Source of the DNA: Alloboseaceae bacterium BT-24-1 | GTDB taxonomy: Bacteria; Pseudomonadota; Alphaproteobacteria; Rhizobiales; Beijerinckiaceae | Assembly (NCBI GenBank): GCA_025846845.1 | Contig: JAOYTL010000016.1 | Span: forward strand, 98,733-162,732 | DNA length: 64,000 nucleotides | Reading direction: 5' to 3' | In this document: positions 51,142-60,005 of the stretch, one piece after another | Numbering within the stretch: position 1 is the stretch's first letter | How the letters are laid out: each line of letters opens with the position of its first letter | Program-made: the position numbers and the translations under genes | The notes under the pieces: model-generated | What the model saw: only the letters and a program-made list of their open reading frames with translations | Told to the model about the DNA's origin: nothing | Databases searched by the model: none

Positions 51142-52730
51142 CCATCGCGACGCGGATCGCAGGCGCCGGTGAGCCGCCCGGTCGCCGGATCGCGCGACAC
51201 GGCTTGCATACCGCCAACGCGCATCGTCCAGCCGCTGTCGTTGGCGAAGATGCCGTGTCCGAGTTCCGCCAGTGCCGTGATTGTTGCCGGTGCGAGCCGG
51301 TTCTCGACCTCGACTTCGCGGCCATCCCAGAGCCGGGCGCGCGGTGCCTCGATCGCGTCCTGCACCGGAAGGCCGAAATCGACGTGCTGGACCATGGCCT
51401 GCACCTGCGTCTGCAGGATGCCGTAGCTGCCGGGCGTACCGAGTGCGAGCACCGGTGCGCCATCCTTGGTCGAGAGCGTGGGCGACATGCACATCGGTAG
51501 CTCGGAGCCGGGCAGCGAGAGGTTCGGGCTGCCGGGCTGGACGTCGGCCCAGTACAGGAAGTTGTTGAGGCAAAGCCCGGTGCCCGGCACAACCACGCCG
51601 CTGCCGAAGGGGCTGCCGATGCTCTGCGTCACACAGATCAGGTTGCCGTCGCGGTCGGCGATCGAGAAGGAGGTGGTATGGCCGGGGTCCTCGCCCGCTG
51701 GCGCCTGCGGCATCCATTGCTCGGTCGGGCCGTCGATCGGCTTGCCGTCGCGGGCTCGCGCCCGCAGCCGCTCGACGAAGGCGTCGGAGAGGATCTCGGC
51801 GAGCTTCTCGGGCTTGGGGTTGTTGTGCGCGATCCGGACACCGGCTGCGAGGCGGATGGCGCGGTAGACGATGTCGAGATGCTCGGTGCCGTTGCGCTCG
51901 AGCTTGCCGAGGTCGAAACCGTCGAGGATGCGCAGGGTCAGCAGGAACTGGAAGCCTTCGCAGGCCGGCGGCGGCACATGCACCTGCCGGTCGCGATAGG
52001 CGACGGCGAGCGGCTCGCGCCATTGCGGCGCGACCTTGGCGAGGTCGGCTATGGTCAGCGTCCCGCCCTGCGCCTTCAGATGCGCGGTGATCGTCTCGCC
52101 GAGCGGGCCTTGGTAGAGATGGCCCGGCCCCTTGACGGCGATGTCGCGCAGGGTCGTCGCCAGCTCGGGCTGGTGCAGGATCTGGCCGAGCGCGACGTTT
52201 GTCCCGCCGTCGCGCAGGTAATTCCGCGCCCAATTCTCGTAGAGCTCGGGCCGCTCGCGCAGCAGCGGCGCCTGCTCGTTGAACTCCACCACGCCGAACT
52301 CGGCGATCGGGAAGCCGTCTTCGGCGAGCGCGATCGCCGGGGCGAAGATCTCTCCGAGCGAAAGGCGGCCATAGGCGCGGTTGAGCTCGCACCAGCCGGC
52401 GAGATTGCCGGGCGGGGCCACCGCGAGCGCACCGCGCTCGAGATCGGAACGCTGGCTGAAGCGCTCGATCGGGAAGCTCTCGGGCACGCGCGGCACGAAA
52501 TCGAGCACACGTACGCGCTTCTCGGCGGCAACCCACATCGTTGCAGAGCCCATGCCGGCAAGGCTCGACATGAACGGCTCGACCACGTTGAGCGCGGCCG
52601 CGACCGCGCCGACCGCGTCGAAGACGTTGCCGCCCTGGGCGAGGATGCGGGCACCGGCCTGCGCCGCCAGCGGATGCGCGGCGGCGACCATGCCGTGCAG
52701 GGAGCTCATCGTCGGGCGGCGGCCATCCAT
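51123..52730 (-). CDS. Gamma-glutamyltransferase family protein
   Basis: A 535-residue Ntn-hydrolase homologue, made as a precursor that would self-cleave before a threonine. The N-terminal motif is AQAGARILAQGGNVFDAVGA. The processing site region is GEDPGHTTSFSIADRDGN, with the predicted nucleophile Thr. The canonical TTHxS has serine in place of histidine here, as in the GGT-like amidase branch. The small-subunit glycine loop SIGSPFGSG and GTPGSYGILQTQ are intact. There is no clear signal peptide, so it may be cytosolic. ATG 52730 has GAGGAAACGCCCGAT upstream; the GTG-like longer frame to 52784 is not preferred. True substrates of this branch are uncertain. Confidence 0.85.
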   Translation of the reverse strand: MDGRRPTMSSLHGMVAAAHPLAAQAGARILAQGGNVFDAVGAVAAALNVVEPFMSSLAGMGSATMWVAAEKRVRVLDFVPRVPESFPIERFSQRSDLERGALAVAPPGNLAGWCELNRAYGRLSLGEIFAPAIALAEDGFPIAEFGVVEFNEQAPLLRERPELYENWARNYLRDGGTNVALGQILHQPELATTLRDIAVKGPGHLYQGPLGETITAHLKAQGGTLTIADLAKVAPQWREPLAVAYRDRQVHVPPPACEGFQFLLTLRILDGFDLGKLERNGTEHLDIVYRAIRLAAGVRIAHNNPKPEKLAEILSDAFVERLRARARDGKPIDGPTEQWMPQAPAGEDPGHTTSFSIADRDGNLICVTQSIGSPFGSGVVVPGTGLCLNNFLYWADVQPGSPNLSLPGSELPMCMSPTLSTKDGAPVLALGTPGSYGILQTQVQAMVQHVDFGLPVQDAIEAPRARLWDGREVEVENRLAPATITALAELGHGIFANDSGWTMRVGGMQAVSRDPATGRLTGACDPRRDGYVATP

Positions 52731-52792
52731 ATCGGGCGTTTCCTCTGTTTGTTTGATTTGACCTGAGAGTACGCGCGCCGTCATGACTTGCG

Positions 52793-53551
52793 CTAGAACA
52801 GGCTGCCCTGTGCATCGTCCGGGCTGCCCCGACGAGAACGCATGACGGGCTTGGCGGGAGGTGCTGGCGCCAAGGCTGGATCGAACGGCTCCTGCACCTC
52901 CGGCCCGTCATTGGCGACCTTGTTCACCGCTGGCCCGAGCCGAAGCATCTCCAGAAGGTCGTCCGGCGAAGGCCGCAGCAGCGCTTGCAGGGCGGCCGGT
53001 TCGGCCGCCGGATCGAGCCAGGCGTCGAACGCTTCGGGCGGCACGATGACCGGCGAGCGGTGGTGGATCGCCGCCATCTGCCCGTTCGCCGAACCGGTGA
53101 CCATCGCGACCGTGTCGATCTCGGAACCATCAGGGCTATGCCAGGTCTCCCACAGCGCCGCGAAGGCGAAGAAGCCCTGATCGGGCTTCCGGAAGAGGTA
53201 GGGCCGGTTCTCCAGCTGCCGGCCCTCACCAAGGCGATGCCATTCGTAGAATCCATCCGCCGGCATCAGGCAGCGCCGGCGGATGAAAGCGGCGCGGAAG
53301 GACGGTTTCTCGCGGGCGCTCTCGCTGCGGACATTGATGACCAAAGGAAAGGTCTTCGGATCCTTGACCCAGCCCGGGATGAAGCCCCAGCGCATCAGGA
53401 TGAACTGGCGCCGGCCCTCGTCGAGGCGCACAACAGGTACCGGCTGCGTCGGCGCGATGTTGTAGCGCGGCGGGAAATTCGGCTGCTCGCGATAGGCGAA
53501 GGCCTCGCGCATCGCCTCCGGCGGCAAGGTAATGGCATAGCGACCACACAT
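52793..53551 (-). CDS. SOS response-associated peptidase (SRAP/YedK-HMCES)
   Basis: A 252-residue SRAP protein that crosslinks to abasic sites in single-stranded DNA, shielding them during replication. The catalytic Cys2 is in MCGRYAITLP. Other active-site residues are in RYNIAPTQ (Asn), DGFYEWHR (Glu) and AAIHHRSPVIV (His). The first Met must be removed to expose Cys2. A basic, Pro-rich tail of about 35 residues ends the protein (APAPPAKPVMRSRRG). It lies 62 bases from the GGT-like gene, same strand, with no evident shared function. Confidence 0.93.
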   Translation of the reverse strand: MCGRYAITLPPEAMREAFAYREQPNFPPRYNIAPTQPVPVVRLDEGRRQFILMRWGFIPGWVKDPKTFPLVINVRSESAREKPSFRAAFIRRRCLMPADGFYEWHRLGEGRQLENRPYLFRKPDQGFFAFAALWETWHSPDGSEIDTVAMVTGSANGQMAAIHHRSPVIVPPEAFDAWLDPAAEPAALQALLRPSPDDLLEMLRLGPAVNKVANDGPEVQEPFDPALAPAPPAKPVMRSRRGSPDDAQGSLF

Positions 53552-53639
53552 CGCCCGATCAGTTCCGTCTTATCGTGACCGGATCAAGACTTTGTTTGCT
53601 GTTGGCACAGCATAGTCGCGCCGCTTCCGGGGCCTGTTC

Positions 53640-54125
53640 ATGTCTGCTTCCGCGACCGAGACATCACCGACCGCGGCGGGCAGAGCCACACCGCAACTCT
53701 CGACCGACTATCTCAACCGGCACAGCGAGGCGCTGATGCTGCTGGAGATGGTGCCGCTCGACCGCGAGATCGTCGGTGATCTCAAGGCCTGGCGCGGGCT
53801 CGGCTATGTCGAGCATTTCGCGGTCTCCCCGCTGCGCTGTGCTGGCGAGGCTATGGCCGCCTATCGCGCGCTCGGCAGGCGCGAGGCGGAGAGTTTCGAG
53901 CAGCTCTGCACGGCCATGGACCGGCTAGTCTACACCGTGACCGCACTGCTCGACGAAATGCCGGCCGAGGAAGACCCCACCCTGATCGTCGATGTCGCGA
54001 GCCTGTCGTTGCGCCGCCTGATCGCACGCGCCACCGCCTTCATCAACGCCAATGGTCAGGGCCAGGCGGGCTATATCGATGCCGGTGCCGTGCAGGCCGA
54101 CATCGATGCCGTAATGGCGAGCTAA
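53640..54125 (+). CDS. Conserved-type hypothetical protein, mostly helical
   Basis: A 161-residue soluble protein that I cannot name. After a Thr/Ala-rich disordered start of about 20 residues it is predicted almost wholly helical (LNRHSEALMLLEMVPLDREI, AMAAYRALGRREAESFEQLC, LRRLIARATAFINANGQGQA). It has two cysteines and no membrane segment or recognisable catalytic motif. The ATG at 53640 follows a weak CCGGGG. It overlaps the convergent tlyA gene by four bases. Confidence 0.65.
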   Translation: MSASATETSPTAAGRATPQLSTDYLNRHSEALMLLEMVPLDREIVGDLKAWRGLGYVEHFAVSPLRCAGEAMAAYRALGRREAESFEQLCTAMDRLVYTVTALLDEMPAEEDPTLIVDVASLSLRRLIARATAFINANGQGQAGYIDAGAVQADIDAVMAS

Positions 54126-54868
54126 ACGCTTCGCACGCCCCCGAGCAGGAATTCGCGGTTGCCATCGCCGCCCTCGAGCGGCGAGGGGATGAGCCCGCTC
54201 ACCGTAAAGCCGAGGGCGGTGACCACGTCCACGATCTCCGCGCAGATCTGCTCCTGAAGCGCCTCATTGCGCAGCACGCCTCTCTTCAGCGCCGAGCGCT
54301 TGGTCTCGAATTGCGGCTTCACCAAAGCGATCAGCCGGGCTTGCGGCGCCAGCAGCTTCGCCACAGCTGGCAGCACGAGCTTTAGCGAGATGAAGCTGAC
54401 GTCGATCACGGCGAGCGCCGGCGCCTGCGTGAACAGGCCGGGATCGAGCGTGCGGATATCCTGGCTCTCCAGGCTGGTCAGACGGGGGTGCCCGTGCAGG
54501 CTCTCATGCAACTGCGCCTGGCCGACATCGATGGCGTAGACATGCGCTGCGCCCCGCCGGAGCAGCACGTCGCTGAAGCCACCGGTCGAGGCGCCGACAT
54601 CGAGGCAGGTCAGCCCCGCCGCATCAAAGCCGAAGGCGTCGAGTGCGGCCGCGAGCTTCACCCCGCCGCGCGAGACGTAAGGGTGCGCCGCCTGCGCCTC
54701 GATCTTCGCTGCTGCGAGCACTGTCTCCGACGCCTTGCGCAGCACGACGCCGTCAGCGCTGACGAGACCCGCGGCGATGGCGGCCTGCGCCCGGGCACGG
54801 CTCTCGAAGAGCCCGCGCTCGAGCAGCAGCAGGTCGGCGCGGACCCGGCGCGGCAGGCCGGCGGTCAT
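54122..54868 (-). CDS. tlyA: TlyA family 2'-O-ribose rRNA methyltransferase
   Basis: A 248-residue SAM-dependent RNA methyltransferase/hemolysin homologue acting on rRNA ribose 2'-OH. The N-terminal S4 RNA-binding domain is RADLLLLERGLFESRARAQA with AAGLVSADG. The FtsJ-like catalytic domain has YVSRGGVKLAAAL (catalytic Lys), the SAM loop CLDVGASTGGFSDVLLRRGA, VIDVSFISLKL (Asp) and LVKPQFETKRSAL (Lys), giving the K-D-K set. ATG 54868 is 5 bases beyond the dxs stop on the same strand, the usual dxs-tlyA operon order. Longer upstream reading frame is dxs DNA. Confidence 0.93.
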   Translation of the reverse strand: MTAGLPRRVRADLLLLERGLFESRARAQAAIAAGLVSADGVVLRKASETVLAAAKIEAQAAHPYVSRGGVKLAAALDAFGFDAAGLTCLDVGASTGGFSDVLLRRGAAHVYAIDVGQAQLHESLHGHPRLTSLESQDIRTLDPGLFTQAPALAVIDVSFISLKLVLPAVAKLLAPQARLIALVKPQFETKRSALKRGVLRNEALQEQICAEIVDVVTALGFTVSGLIPSPLEGGDGNREFLLGGVRSV

Positions 54869-54872
54869 GGGC

Positions 54873-56783
54873 TCAGGCGCGCCTGATGGCGCTGGCCGGG
54901 CCGAGCGCGGTCTCGACGGTGCGCACGATCCCGGCGGCGTCAAGCCCGGCCTGCGCATACATCGCCTCAGGCTTGTTATGCTCCTGGAAGATGTCGGGCA
55001 GCGTCAGGCTGCGGATCTTCAGGCCGCGATCGAGCGCGCCTTCGCGCGCCAGCAATTGCAGCACATGGCTGCCGAAGCCGCCGACCGAGCCCTCCTCGAC
55101 CGTGATCAGCACCTCGTGCTCGCGGGCGAGGCGCAGGATCATCTCCTCGTCGAGCGGCTTGGCGAAGCGGGCATCGGCGACCGTGGTCGATAGCCCACGC
55201 TGGCCGAGCTGCTCGGCCGCCGCGAGGCATTCTGCCAGCCGCGTGCCGAGCGAGAGCAGGGCGACCTGCGTGCCTTCCTTGACGATCCGCCCCTTGCCGA
55301 TTTCGAGCGGCACGCCATGCTGGGGCATCTCGACGCCGACACCCTCGCCACGCGGATAGCGAAATGCGATCGGGCCGGCGTCGTAGGCGGCCGCGGTCGC
55401 GACCATATGGGTCAGCTCGGCCTCGTCGGCTGCCGCCATCACCACCATGTCGGGCAGGCAGGCGAGATAGGCGACATCGAAGGCGCCAGCATGGGTCGCA
55501 CCGTCGGCGCCGACCAGCCCGGCCCGGTCGAGCGCGAAGCGGACCGGCAGTTTCTGGATGGCGACGTCGTGCACGACCTGGTCGTAGGCGCGCTGCAGGA
55601 AGGTCGAGTAGATCGCGCAGAACGGCTTGAAGCCCTCGGTCGCCAGGCCCGCCGCGAAGGTCACCGCATGCTGCTCGGCGATGCCGACATCGAAGGTCCG
55701 GCCGGGGAACTCCTTGCCGAAGGCGTCGAGCCCGGTGCCCGACGGCATGGCGGCGGTCACCGCCACGATCTTCACGTCCTCGCGTGCCGCCTTGACCAGT
55801 GCGTTGGCGAAGACGTTGGTGTAGCTCGGCGCGTTCGCCGGCGCCTTGGCCTGCAGGCCGGTGACGGGGTCGAACTTGACGACGCCGTGGTACTTGTCGG
55901 CGCTGGCCTCGGCCGGAGCGTAACCCTTGCCCTTCTGCGTCACGACATGGACGAGGATCGGCCCGGTCTCGGCATCGCGGACATTGCGCAGCACCGGCAG
56001 CAGATGGTCGAGATTGTGCCCGTCGATCGGGCCGACATAGTAGAAGCCGAGCTCCTCGAAGAGGGTGCCGCCGGTCCAGAAGCCGCGGGCATATTCCTCG
56101 GTGCGCTTGGCCTTCTCGTGGAAGAAGCGGGGCAGCCTTTCGGCCAGATACTTCGCGATTTCGCGCAGCGAGCGATAGGTCCGGCCGGAGACGAGGCGGG
56201 CGAGATAGGCCGACATCGCCCCGACCGGCGGGGCGATCGACATGTCGTTGTCGTTGAGGATGACGATCAGCCGTGAACCGGTCGCCCCGGCATTGTTCAT
56301 CGCCTCATAGGCCATGCCGGCCGACATGGCGCCGTCGCCGATCACGGCGATGACGTTGTTGGCCTTGCCCGCCAGATCGCGCCCGACCGCCATGCCGAGC
56401 CCGGCCGAGATCGAGGTCGAGGAATGGGCGGCACCGAACGGGTCGTATTCGCTCTCGGCGCGCCTGGTGAAGCCCGAGAGGCCTCCGGGCTGGCGCAGGG
56501 TGCGAATCTCGGCGCGCCGGCCGGTCAGGATCTTGTGCGGATAGGCCTGGTGGCCGACATCCCAGATCAGGCGGTCGCGCGGCGTATCGAAGACATGGTG
56601 CAGCGCCACGGTGAGTTCGACCACGCCGAGGCCGGCGCCGAGATGGCCGCCGGTGACGGATACGGCGTCGATCGTCTCGGCGCGGAGCTCCTCGGCGAGC
56701 TGGCGCAACTGCGCATCGTCGAGCCGGCGCAAGGCAGCCGGATCGGGCGTTTGGTCGAGAAGCGGCGTGTGGGGGCGAGGCAA
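54873..56783 (-). CDS. dxs: 1-deoxy-D-xylulose-5-phosphate synthase
   Basis: A 636-residue thiamine-diphosphate enzyme condensing pyruvate with glyceraldehyde-3-phosphate, first step of the non-mevalonate isoprenoid pathway. The TPP site is AVIGDGAMSAGMAYEAMNNA (GDG...N), an N-terminal active-site histidine lies in DVGHQAYPHKIL, and the transketolase pyrimidine domain contains ALDRAGLVGADGATHAG. I place the start at a TTG (56783) that gives LPRPHTPLLD, the usual beginning of alphaproteobacterial Dxs; no ATG lies near. The frame that continues to 57080 adds 99 non-Dxs residues and overlaps the divergent MFS gene. Followed by tlyA 4 bases away. Confidence 0.94.
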   Translation of the reverse strand: MPRPHTPLLDQTPDPAALRRLDDAQLRQLAEELRAETIDAVSVTGGHLGAGLGVVELTVALHHVFDTPRDRLIWDVGHQAYPHKILTGRRAEIRTLRQPGGLSGFTRRAESEYDPFGAAHSSTSISAGLGMAVGRDLAGKANNVIAVIGDGAMSAGMAYEAMNNAGATGSRLIVILNDNDMSIAPPVGAMSAYLARLVSGRTYRSLREIAKYLAERLPRFFHEKAKRTEEYARGFWTGGTLFEELGFYYVGPIDGHNLDHLLPVLRNVRDAETGPILVHVVTQKGKGYAPAEASADKYHGVVKFDPVTGLQAKAPANAPSYTNVFANALVKAAREDVKIVAVTAAMPSGTGLDAFGKEFPGRTFDVGIAEQHAVTFAAGLATEGFKPFCAIYSTFLQRAYDQVVHDVAIQKLPVRFALDRAGLVGADGATHAGAFDVAYLACLPDMVVMAAADEAELTHMVATAAAYDAGPIAFRYPRGEGVGVEMPQHGVPLEIGKGRIVKEGTQVALLSLGTRLAECLAAAEQLGQRGLSTTVADARFAKPLDEEMILRLAREHEVLITVEEGSVGGFGSHVLQLLAREGALDRGLKIRSLTLPDIFQEHNKPEAMYAQAGLDAAGIVRTVETALGPASAIRRA

Positions 56784-56936
56784 GGGCTGGCCGAAGCTTG
56801 CTGGATCGTGCCTCCGAAATAGTCTTTCACGGCGACGCTGGCAAACCGGCTTGTCGTCGCAGCCGGGCAGGAAACGGGTGGGAGCAACCGCTCCGATCTG
56901 GAAAATCGAGGCTATCCTCTTAGCTGGACGCCTCCC

Positions 56937-58160
56937 ATGACCTCGCCCTTCTTCATCGCCCTGCTGCTTGCGGGCGTCACGGCGCAGTTCGCCGACAAGC
57001 TCGCGCTCGACACGATCACGCTGGCTGCGACGCAAGCCGGTGCGCCGCCACGCTTCGTCGGTCTGCTCGTCGCGGCGCAATCGGCCGCCTGGCTGCTGAT
57101 CTCGCTGCCGGCCGGCGTGCTCGCCGACCGCATGGCGCCACGCACATTGATCCTCGCCGGCGGTGCCCTGATGGCGCTGGGGTCGAGCCTAGGTGCGGTC
57201 CTGCTCGCGAGCGGCGCGATCGGTCCGGCGCTGGCGCTCTCGACCTTCATCGCGGCGGCGGGGCCGGTCACCATCGCGCTCTCGATCTTCGTGCTGATGC
57301 CCAAGGCCGTGACGCTCGCCGAGCTGCCGCGGGCCAATAGCCGCCTCGAGCTCGGCCGGGCCGCTCTCAGTCTTATCGCGCCGCTGATCGCCGGCTGGGC
57401 GGTGGCGCGGGCCTCGGGCTGGCTTGGCCTCGGTCTCTGCGCCGCCTGCGGCGTCGTCGTGATCATGGCCGCCGCCCGCCTGCCGGCCGAGCGACCGCCG
57501 GCGCAGCCGCGCCAGCCGCTGCATCGCGCCATCGCGGAGGGCGGCGCCTTCGTCGCGCGTCATCCTTATCTCAGGCCGATCGCGCTTTGCGCCATCGGCT
57601 GGAACCTCGCCTTCTTCGCCTTCATGGCGTTGCTCGCGCCCTATGCGCTGCGCGTGCTGGCGCTCGATCCCGCCACGGTTGGCCTGGCATCCTCAGTCTA
57701 TGGCGCGGGTGCGATCGCTGCTGCGTTGTCCGGCGCCTGGCTGATCGCGCGCCTGCCGACCGGCGTGCTGCTCGTCTTCGGCCCGGCGGTCTCGCTCTTC
57801 GGGGCAGCCGCGCTGGCGCTCGCGCCGCCGGCGCTGGGCTGGCCGGCGCTGGCGCTCGCCTTCTTCCTGTTCGGCTTCGGCCCGATTCTCTGGTTCATCA
57901 CCCAGACGACCTTGCGCCAGGCGGTGACGCCGCAGCCGCTGCTCGGCCGCGTCAGCGCGACGATCACCACCGCCATGTACGGCATGCGGCCTGTGGGAGC
58001 GCTCGCCGGTGGCCTCGCCGGCGAGTGGCTCGGCGTCGAGGCGGCGATGTGGCTGCCGGTCGGCCTGTTCGCCCTATCGACAATGGCGATCCTGGCCTCG
58101 CAGATGCCGCGGTTGAAGGTCATGCCGGTGGGAGAGCTCAGCGCTCCGGCAGCGGGATGA
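56937..58160 (+). CDS. MFS transporter
   Basis: A 407-residue inner-membrane major facilitator with 12 predicted spans; the N-terminus is SPFFIALLLAGVTAQFADKL. The loop 2-3 motif is LADRMAPRTLILAGGA. The FFLFGFGPILWFITQTTLRQ stretch and MYGMRPVGALAGGLAGEWLG resemble efflux-type carriers of the enterobactin-exporter/tetracycline group. No strong ribosome site is seen before ATG 56937. It is divergent from dxs, and its last 23 bases overlap the convergent pirin gene. The substrate is unknown. Confidence 0.85.
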   Translation: MTSPFFIALLLAGVTAQFADKLALDTITLAATQAGAPPRFVGLLVAAQSAAWLLISLPAGVLADRMAPRTLILAGGALMALGSSLGAVLLASGAIGPALALSTFIAAAGPVTIALSIFVLMPKAVTLAELPRANSRLELGRAALSLIAPLIAGWAVARASGWLGLGLCAACGVVVIMAAARLPAERPPAQPRQPLHRAIAEGGAFVARHPYLRPIALCAIGWNLAFFAFMALLAPYALRVLALDPATVGLASSVYGAGAIAAALSGAWLIARLPTGVLLVFGPAVSLFGAAALALAPPALGWPALALAFFLFGFGPILWFITQTTLRQAVTPQPLLGRVSATITTAMYGMRPVGALAGGLAGEWLGVEAAMWLPVGLFALSTMAILASQMPRLKVMPVGELSAPAAG

Positions 58161-59058
58161 ACTCTTCCTCGTCGCCGGGCACGGTATCGAAGCGGCCGGT
58201 CTTCCATTCCTGCTTGGCCTGGTCGATCCGCTCCTTCGAGGACGAGACGAAATTCCACCAGATATGGCGGGGGCCGTCCATCGGCTCGCCGCCGATCAGC
58301 ATCAATCGGCTCTGGTCGACCGCGAGGATGGAGATCCGGTCGCCCGGCTTGAAGATCAGCAGCTGCCCGGCGCCGAATTCGTCGCCGGCGATGTCGATCT
58401 TGCCGGTGACGATGTAGACGGCGCGCTCGTGATAGTCAGGGTCGAGCGGCAGGATCGCGCCCGGTGCCAGCACGGCCTCGGCATAGAGCGTCTCCCAGGG
58501 GAATTTCACCGGCGAGGTCTCGCCGAAGGCCGAGCCCATGATCAGGCTGACGCGCTTGCCCTCGCCGACGATGCGCGGCAGCTCGGGCGCGGCATGGTGG
58601 ATGAATTCCGGCGCGACTTCCTCATGCGTCTTCGGCAGCGCGAGCCAGGTCTGGATGCCATAGAGCTTGGGCGCCTTCAGCCGCTCTTCCGGCGCGGTGC
58701 GCTCGGAATGGACGATGCCGCGCCCGGCGGTCATCAGATTCACCGCGCCGGGGCGGATCGGCAGGGCCGTGCCGAGCGAATCGCGATGCATGATCTCGCC
58801 GTCGAAGAGGTAGGTCACGGTGGAGAGCCCGATATGCGGGTGCGGACGCACATCGATACCCTCGCCGAGCAGGAATTCGGCAGGGCCCATCTGGTCGAAG
58901 AAGATGAAGGGGCCGACCATCTTGCGCCCGATCGAGGGCAAGGCGCGGCGGACGGAGAAGCCGCCGAGATCATGCGCGCGCGGCACGATCACCTGCTCGA
59001 GCGCCTCGCACGAGCGGGTATCGCCCGCGACCGGATCATGATCGGGCAGCTGCGACAT
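58138..59058 (-). CDS. Pirin family protein
   Basis: A 306-residue bicupin of the pirin family, iron-binding, of redox-sensing or quercetinase-like function. The N-terminal cupin has the metal ligands in RPHPHIGLSTVTYLFDGEIM (two His), HRDSLG and TAGRGIVHSERTA (His and Glu). The C-terminal cupin (LPLDPDYHERAVYIVTGKID) is the less conserved half. The start at 59058 follows GGAGGACATCGCC; the extra 21 codons of the longer frame are not needed. It overlaps the convergent MFS gene by 23 bases and is divergent from bioR. Confidence 0.92.
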   Translation of the reverse strand: MSQLPDHDPVAGDTRSCEALEQVIVPRAHDLGGFSVRRALPSIGRKMVGPFIFFDQMGPAEFLLGEGIDVRPHPHIGLSTVTYLFDGEIMHRDSLGTALPIRPGAVNLMTAGRGIVHSERTAPEERLKAPKLYGIQTWLALPKTHEEVAPEFIHHAAPELPRIVGEGKRVSLIMGSAFGETSPVKFPWETLYAEAVLAPGAILPLDPDYHERAVYIVTGKIDIAGDEFGAGQLLIFKPGDRISILAVDQSRLMLIGGEPMDGPRHIWWNFVSSSKERIDQAKQEWKTGRFDTVPGDEEEFIPLPER

Positions 59059-59157
59059 GGCGATGTCCTCCTGTGAGTGCGGGAAGACTGGCCCCGGACG
59101 CCGCGCGCGGCAAGGGTACAACCGGCGGAATGGGCTCGACGCAGGCGCGGGAAGAAA

Positions 59158-59167
59158 TTATCGATAA
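59158..59167. promoter_or_regulatory. BioR box at the bioR start
   Basis: TTATCGATAA, within the 14-base perfect palindrome AATTATCGATAATT (59156-59169), ends 3 bases before the bioR ATG. It fits the BioR consensus TTAT(C/A)(T/G)ATAA. Overlap with the translation start suggests strong autorepression. Confidence 0.75.
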
Positions 59168-59170
59168 TTC

Positions 59171-59839
59171 ATGGCCAGCGAGAAATCCGAGACCCTTCCC
59201 GTCCGCATCAGCCGCGTCCTCGCCGAGCGGATCATTTCCGGGCAGCTCGAGCCGGGCGCAAGGCTGCGGCAGGACCATGTCGCGGCTGAGTTCGGCGCCA
59301 GCCATGTTCCGGTGCGCGAGGCCTTCCAGCGGCTCGAGGCGCAGGGGCTCGCCGTCAGCGAGCCGCGCCGCGGCGTCCGCGTCGCCGCCTTCGACCTGCG
59401 CGAAGTCCGCGAGGTCGCCGAGATGCGCGCAGCGCTGGAAGTTCTCGCCTTGCGCCATGCCGGCCCGCATCTGACGCGCGCCATCCTCGACGAGGCCGAG
59501 GAAGCCACGCGGGCCGGCGACAATTCGCCGGATGTCCGTGCCTGGGAGGAAGCGAATCGGCGCTTCCACCGATTGATCGTGACGCCCTGCGCCATGCCGC
59601 GCCTGCTGGCGGCAATCGATGATCTCCATGCCGCCAGCGCCCGCTTCCTGTTCTCGTCCTGGCGCTCGGACTGGGAGGCGCGCACCGATCACGACCACCG
59701 CGCCATCCTCGCCGCATTGCGCGCTGGGCAGGTGGACGAGGCCGCAGCGATCCTCGCTCGCCATGTCCAGTGGATCGGCTCCAAGCCGGTGCGGACCGCC
59801 GCTGGCGGAACCCGCGACGTCTTCGCCATCCAGGGCTGA
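59171..59839 (+). CDS. bioR: GntR family biotin regulator BioR
   Basis: A 222-residue GntR/FadR-type repressor. The winged helix covers residues 10-75 (RISRVLAERIISGQLEPGAR, then FGASHVPVREAFQRLEAQGL). The FCD helical domain follows, with EEANRRFHRLIVTP and HDHRAILAALRAGQVDEAA. Assignment to BioR rests on three things seen here: the BioR-type boxes TTATCGATAA before this gene and TTATCTATAA before the next, the adjacent biotin-importer gene bioY, and the length. In alphaproteobacteria BioR represses biotin synthesis and uptake genes. The responding ligand is thought to be linked to biotin status rather than BirA. Confidence 0.85.
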   Translation: MASEKSETLPVRISRVLAERIISGQLEPGARLRQDHVAAEFGASHVPVREAFQRLEAQGLAVSEPRRGVRVAAFDLREVREVAEMRAALEVLALRHAGPHLTRAILDEAEEATRAGDNSPDVRAWEEANRRFHRLIVTPCAMPRLLAAIDDLHAASARFLFSSWRSDWEARTDHDHRAILAALRAGQVDEAAAILARHVQWIGSKPVRTAAGGTRDVFAIQG

Positions 59840-59969
59840 AGCCGAGGCTAAAGCCGTCGGGGGCATGCTTGCAGTCCGGCTGTTCATTTTCGCGCTCGCA
59901 GGCCGCCGTTCGGTGCTCACTTGCAATCTGATCGCATCTGTGAATTCTAAGATAGATCAGATCAGTAAA

Positions 59970-59979
59970 TTATCTATAA
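59970..59979. promoter_or_regulatory. BioR box upstream of bioY
   Basis: TTATCTATAA, an exact match to the BioR operator, ends 26 bases before the bioY ATG. It lies in an AT-rich promoter stretch (about 59935-59985) that stands out from the GC-rich surroundings. This is where repression of bioY would act. Confidence 0.8.
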
Positions 59980-60005
59980 TTCTGGAATCGATGGAGATTT
60001 GACCC

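Noticed and set aside
54873..57080. 735-codon dxs frame with 99 extra residues
   Set aside because: The extra part overlaps the divergent MFS gene and lacks Dxs similarity; the TTG at 56783 fits the family start.
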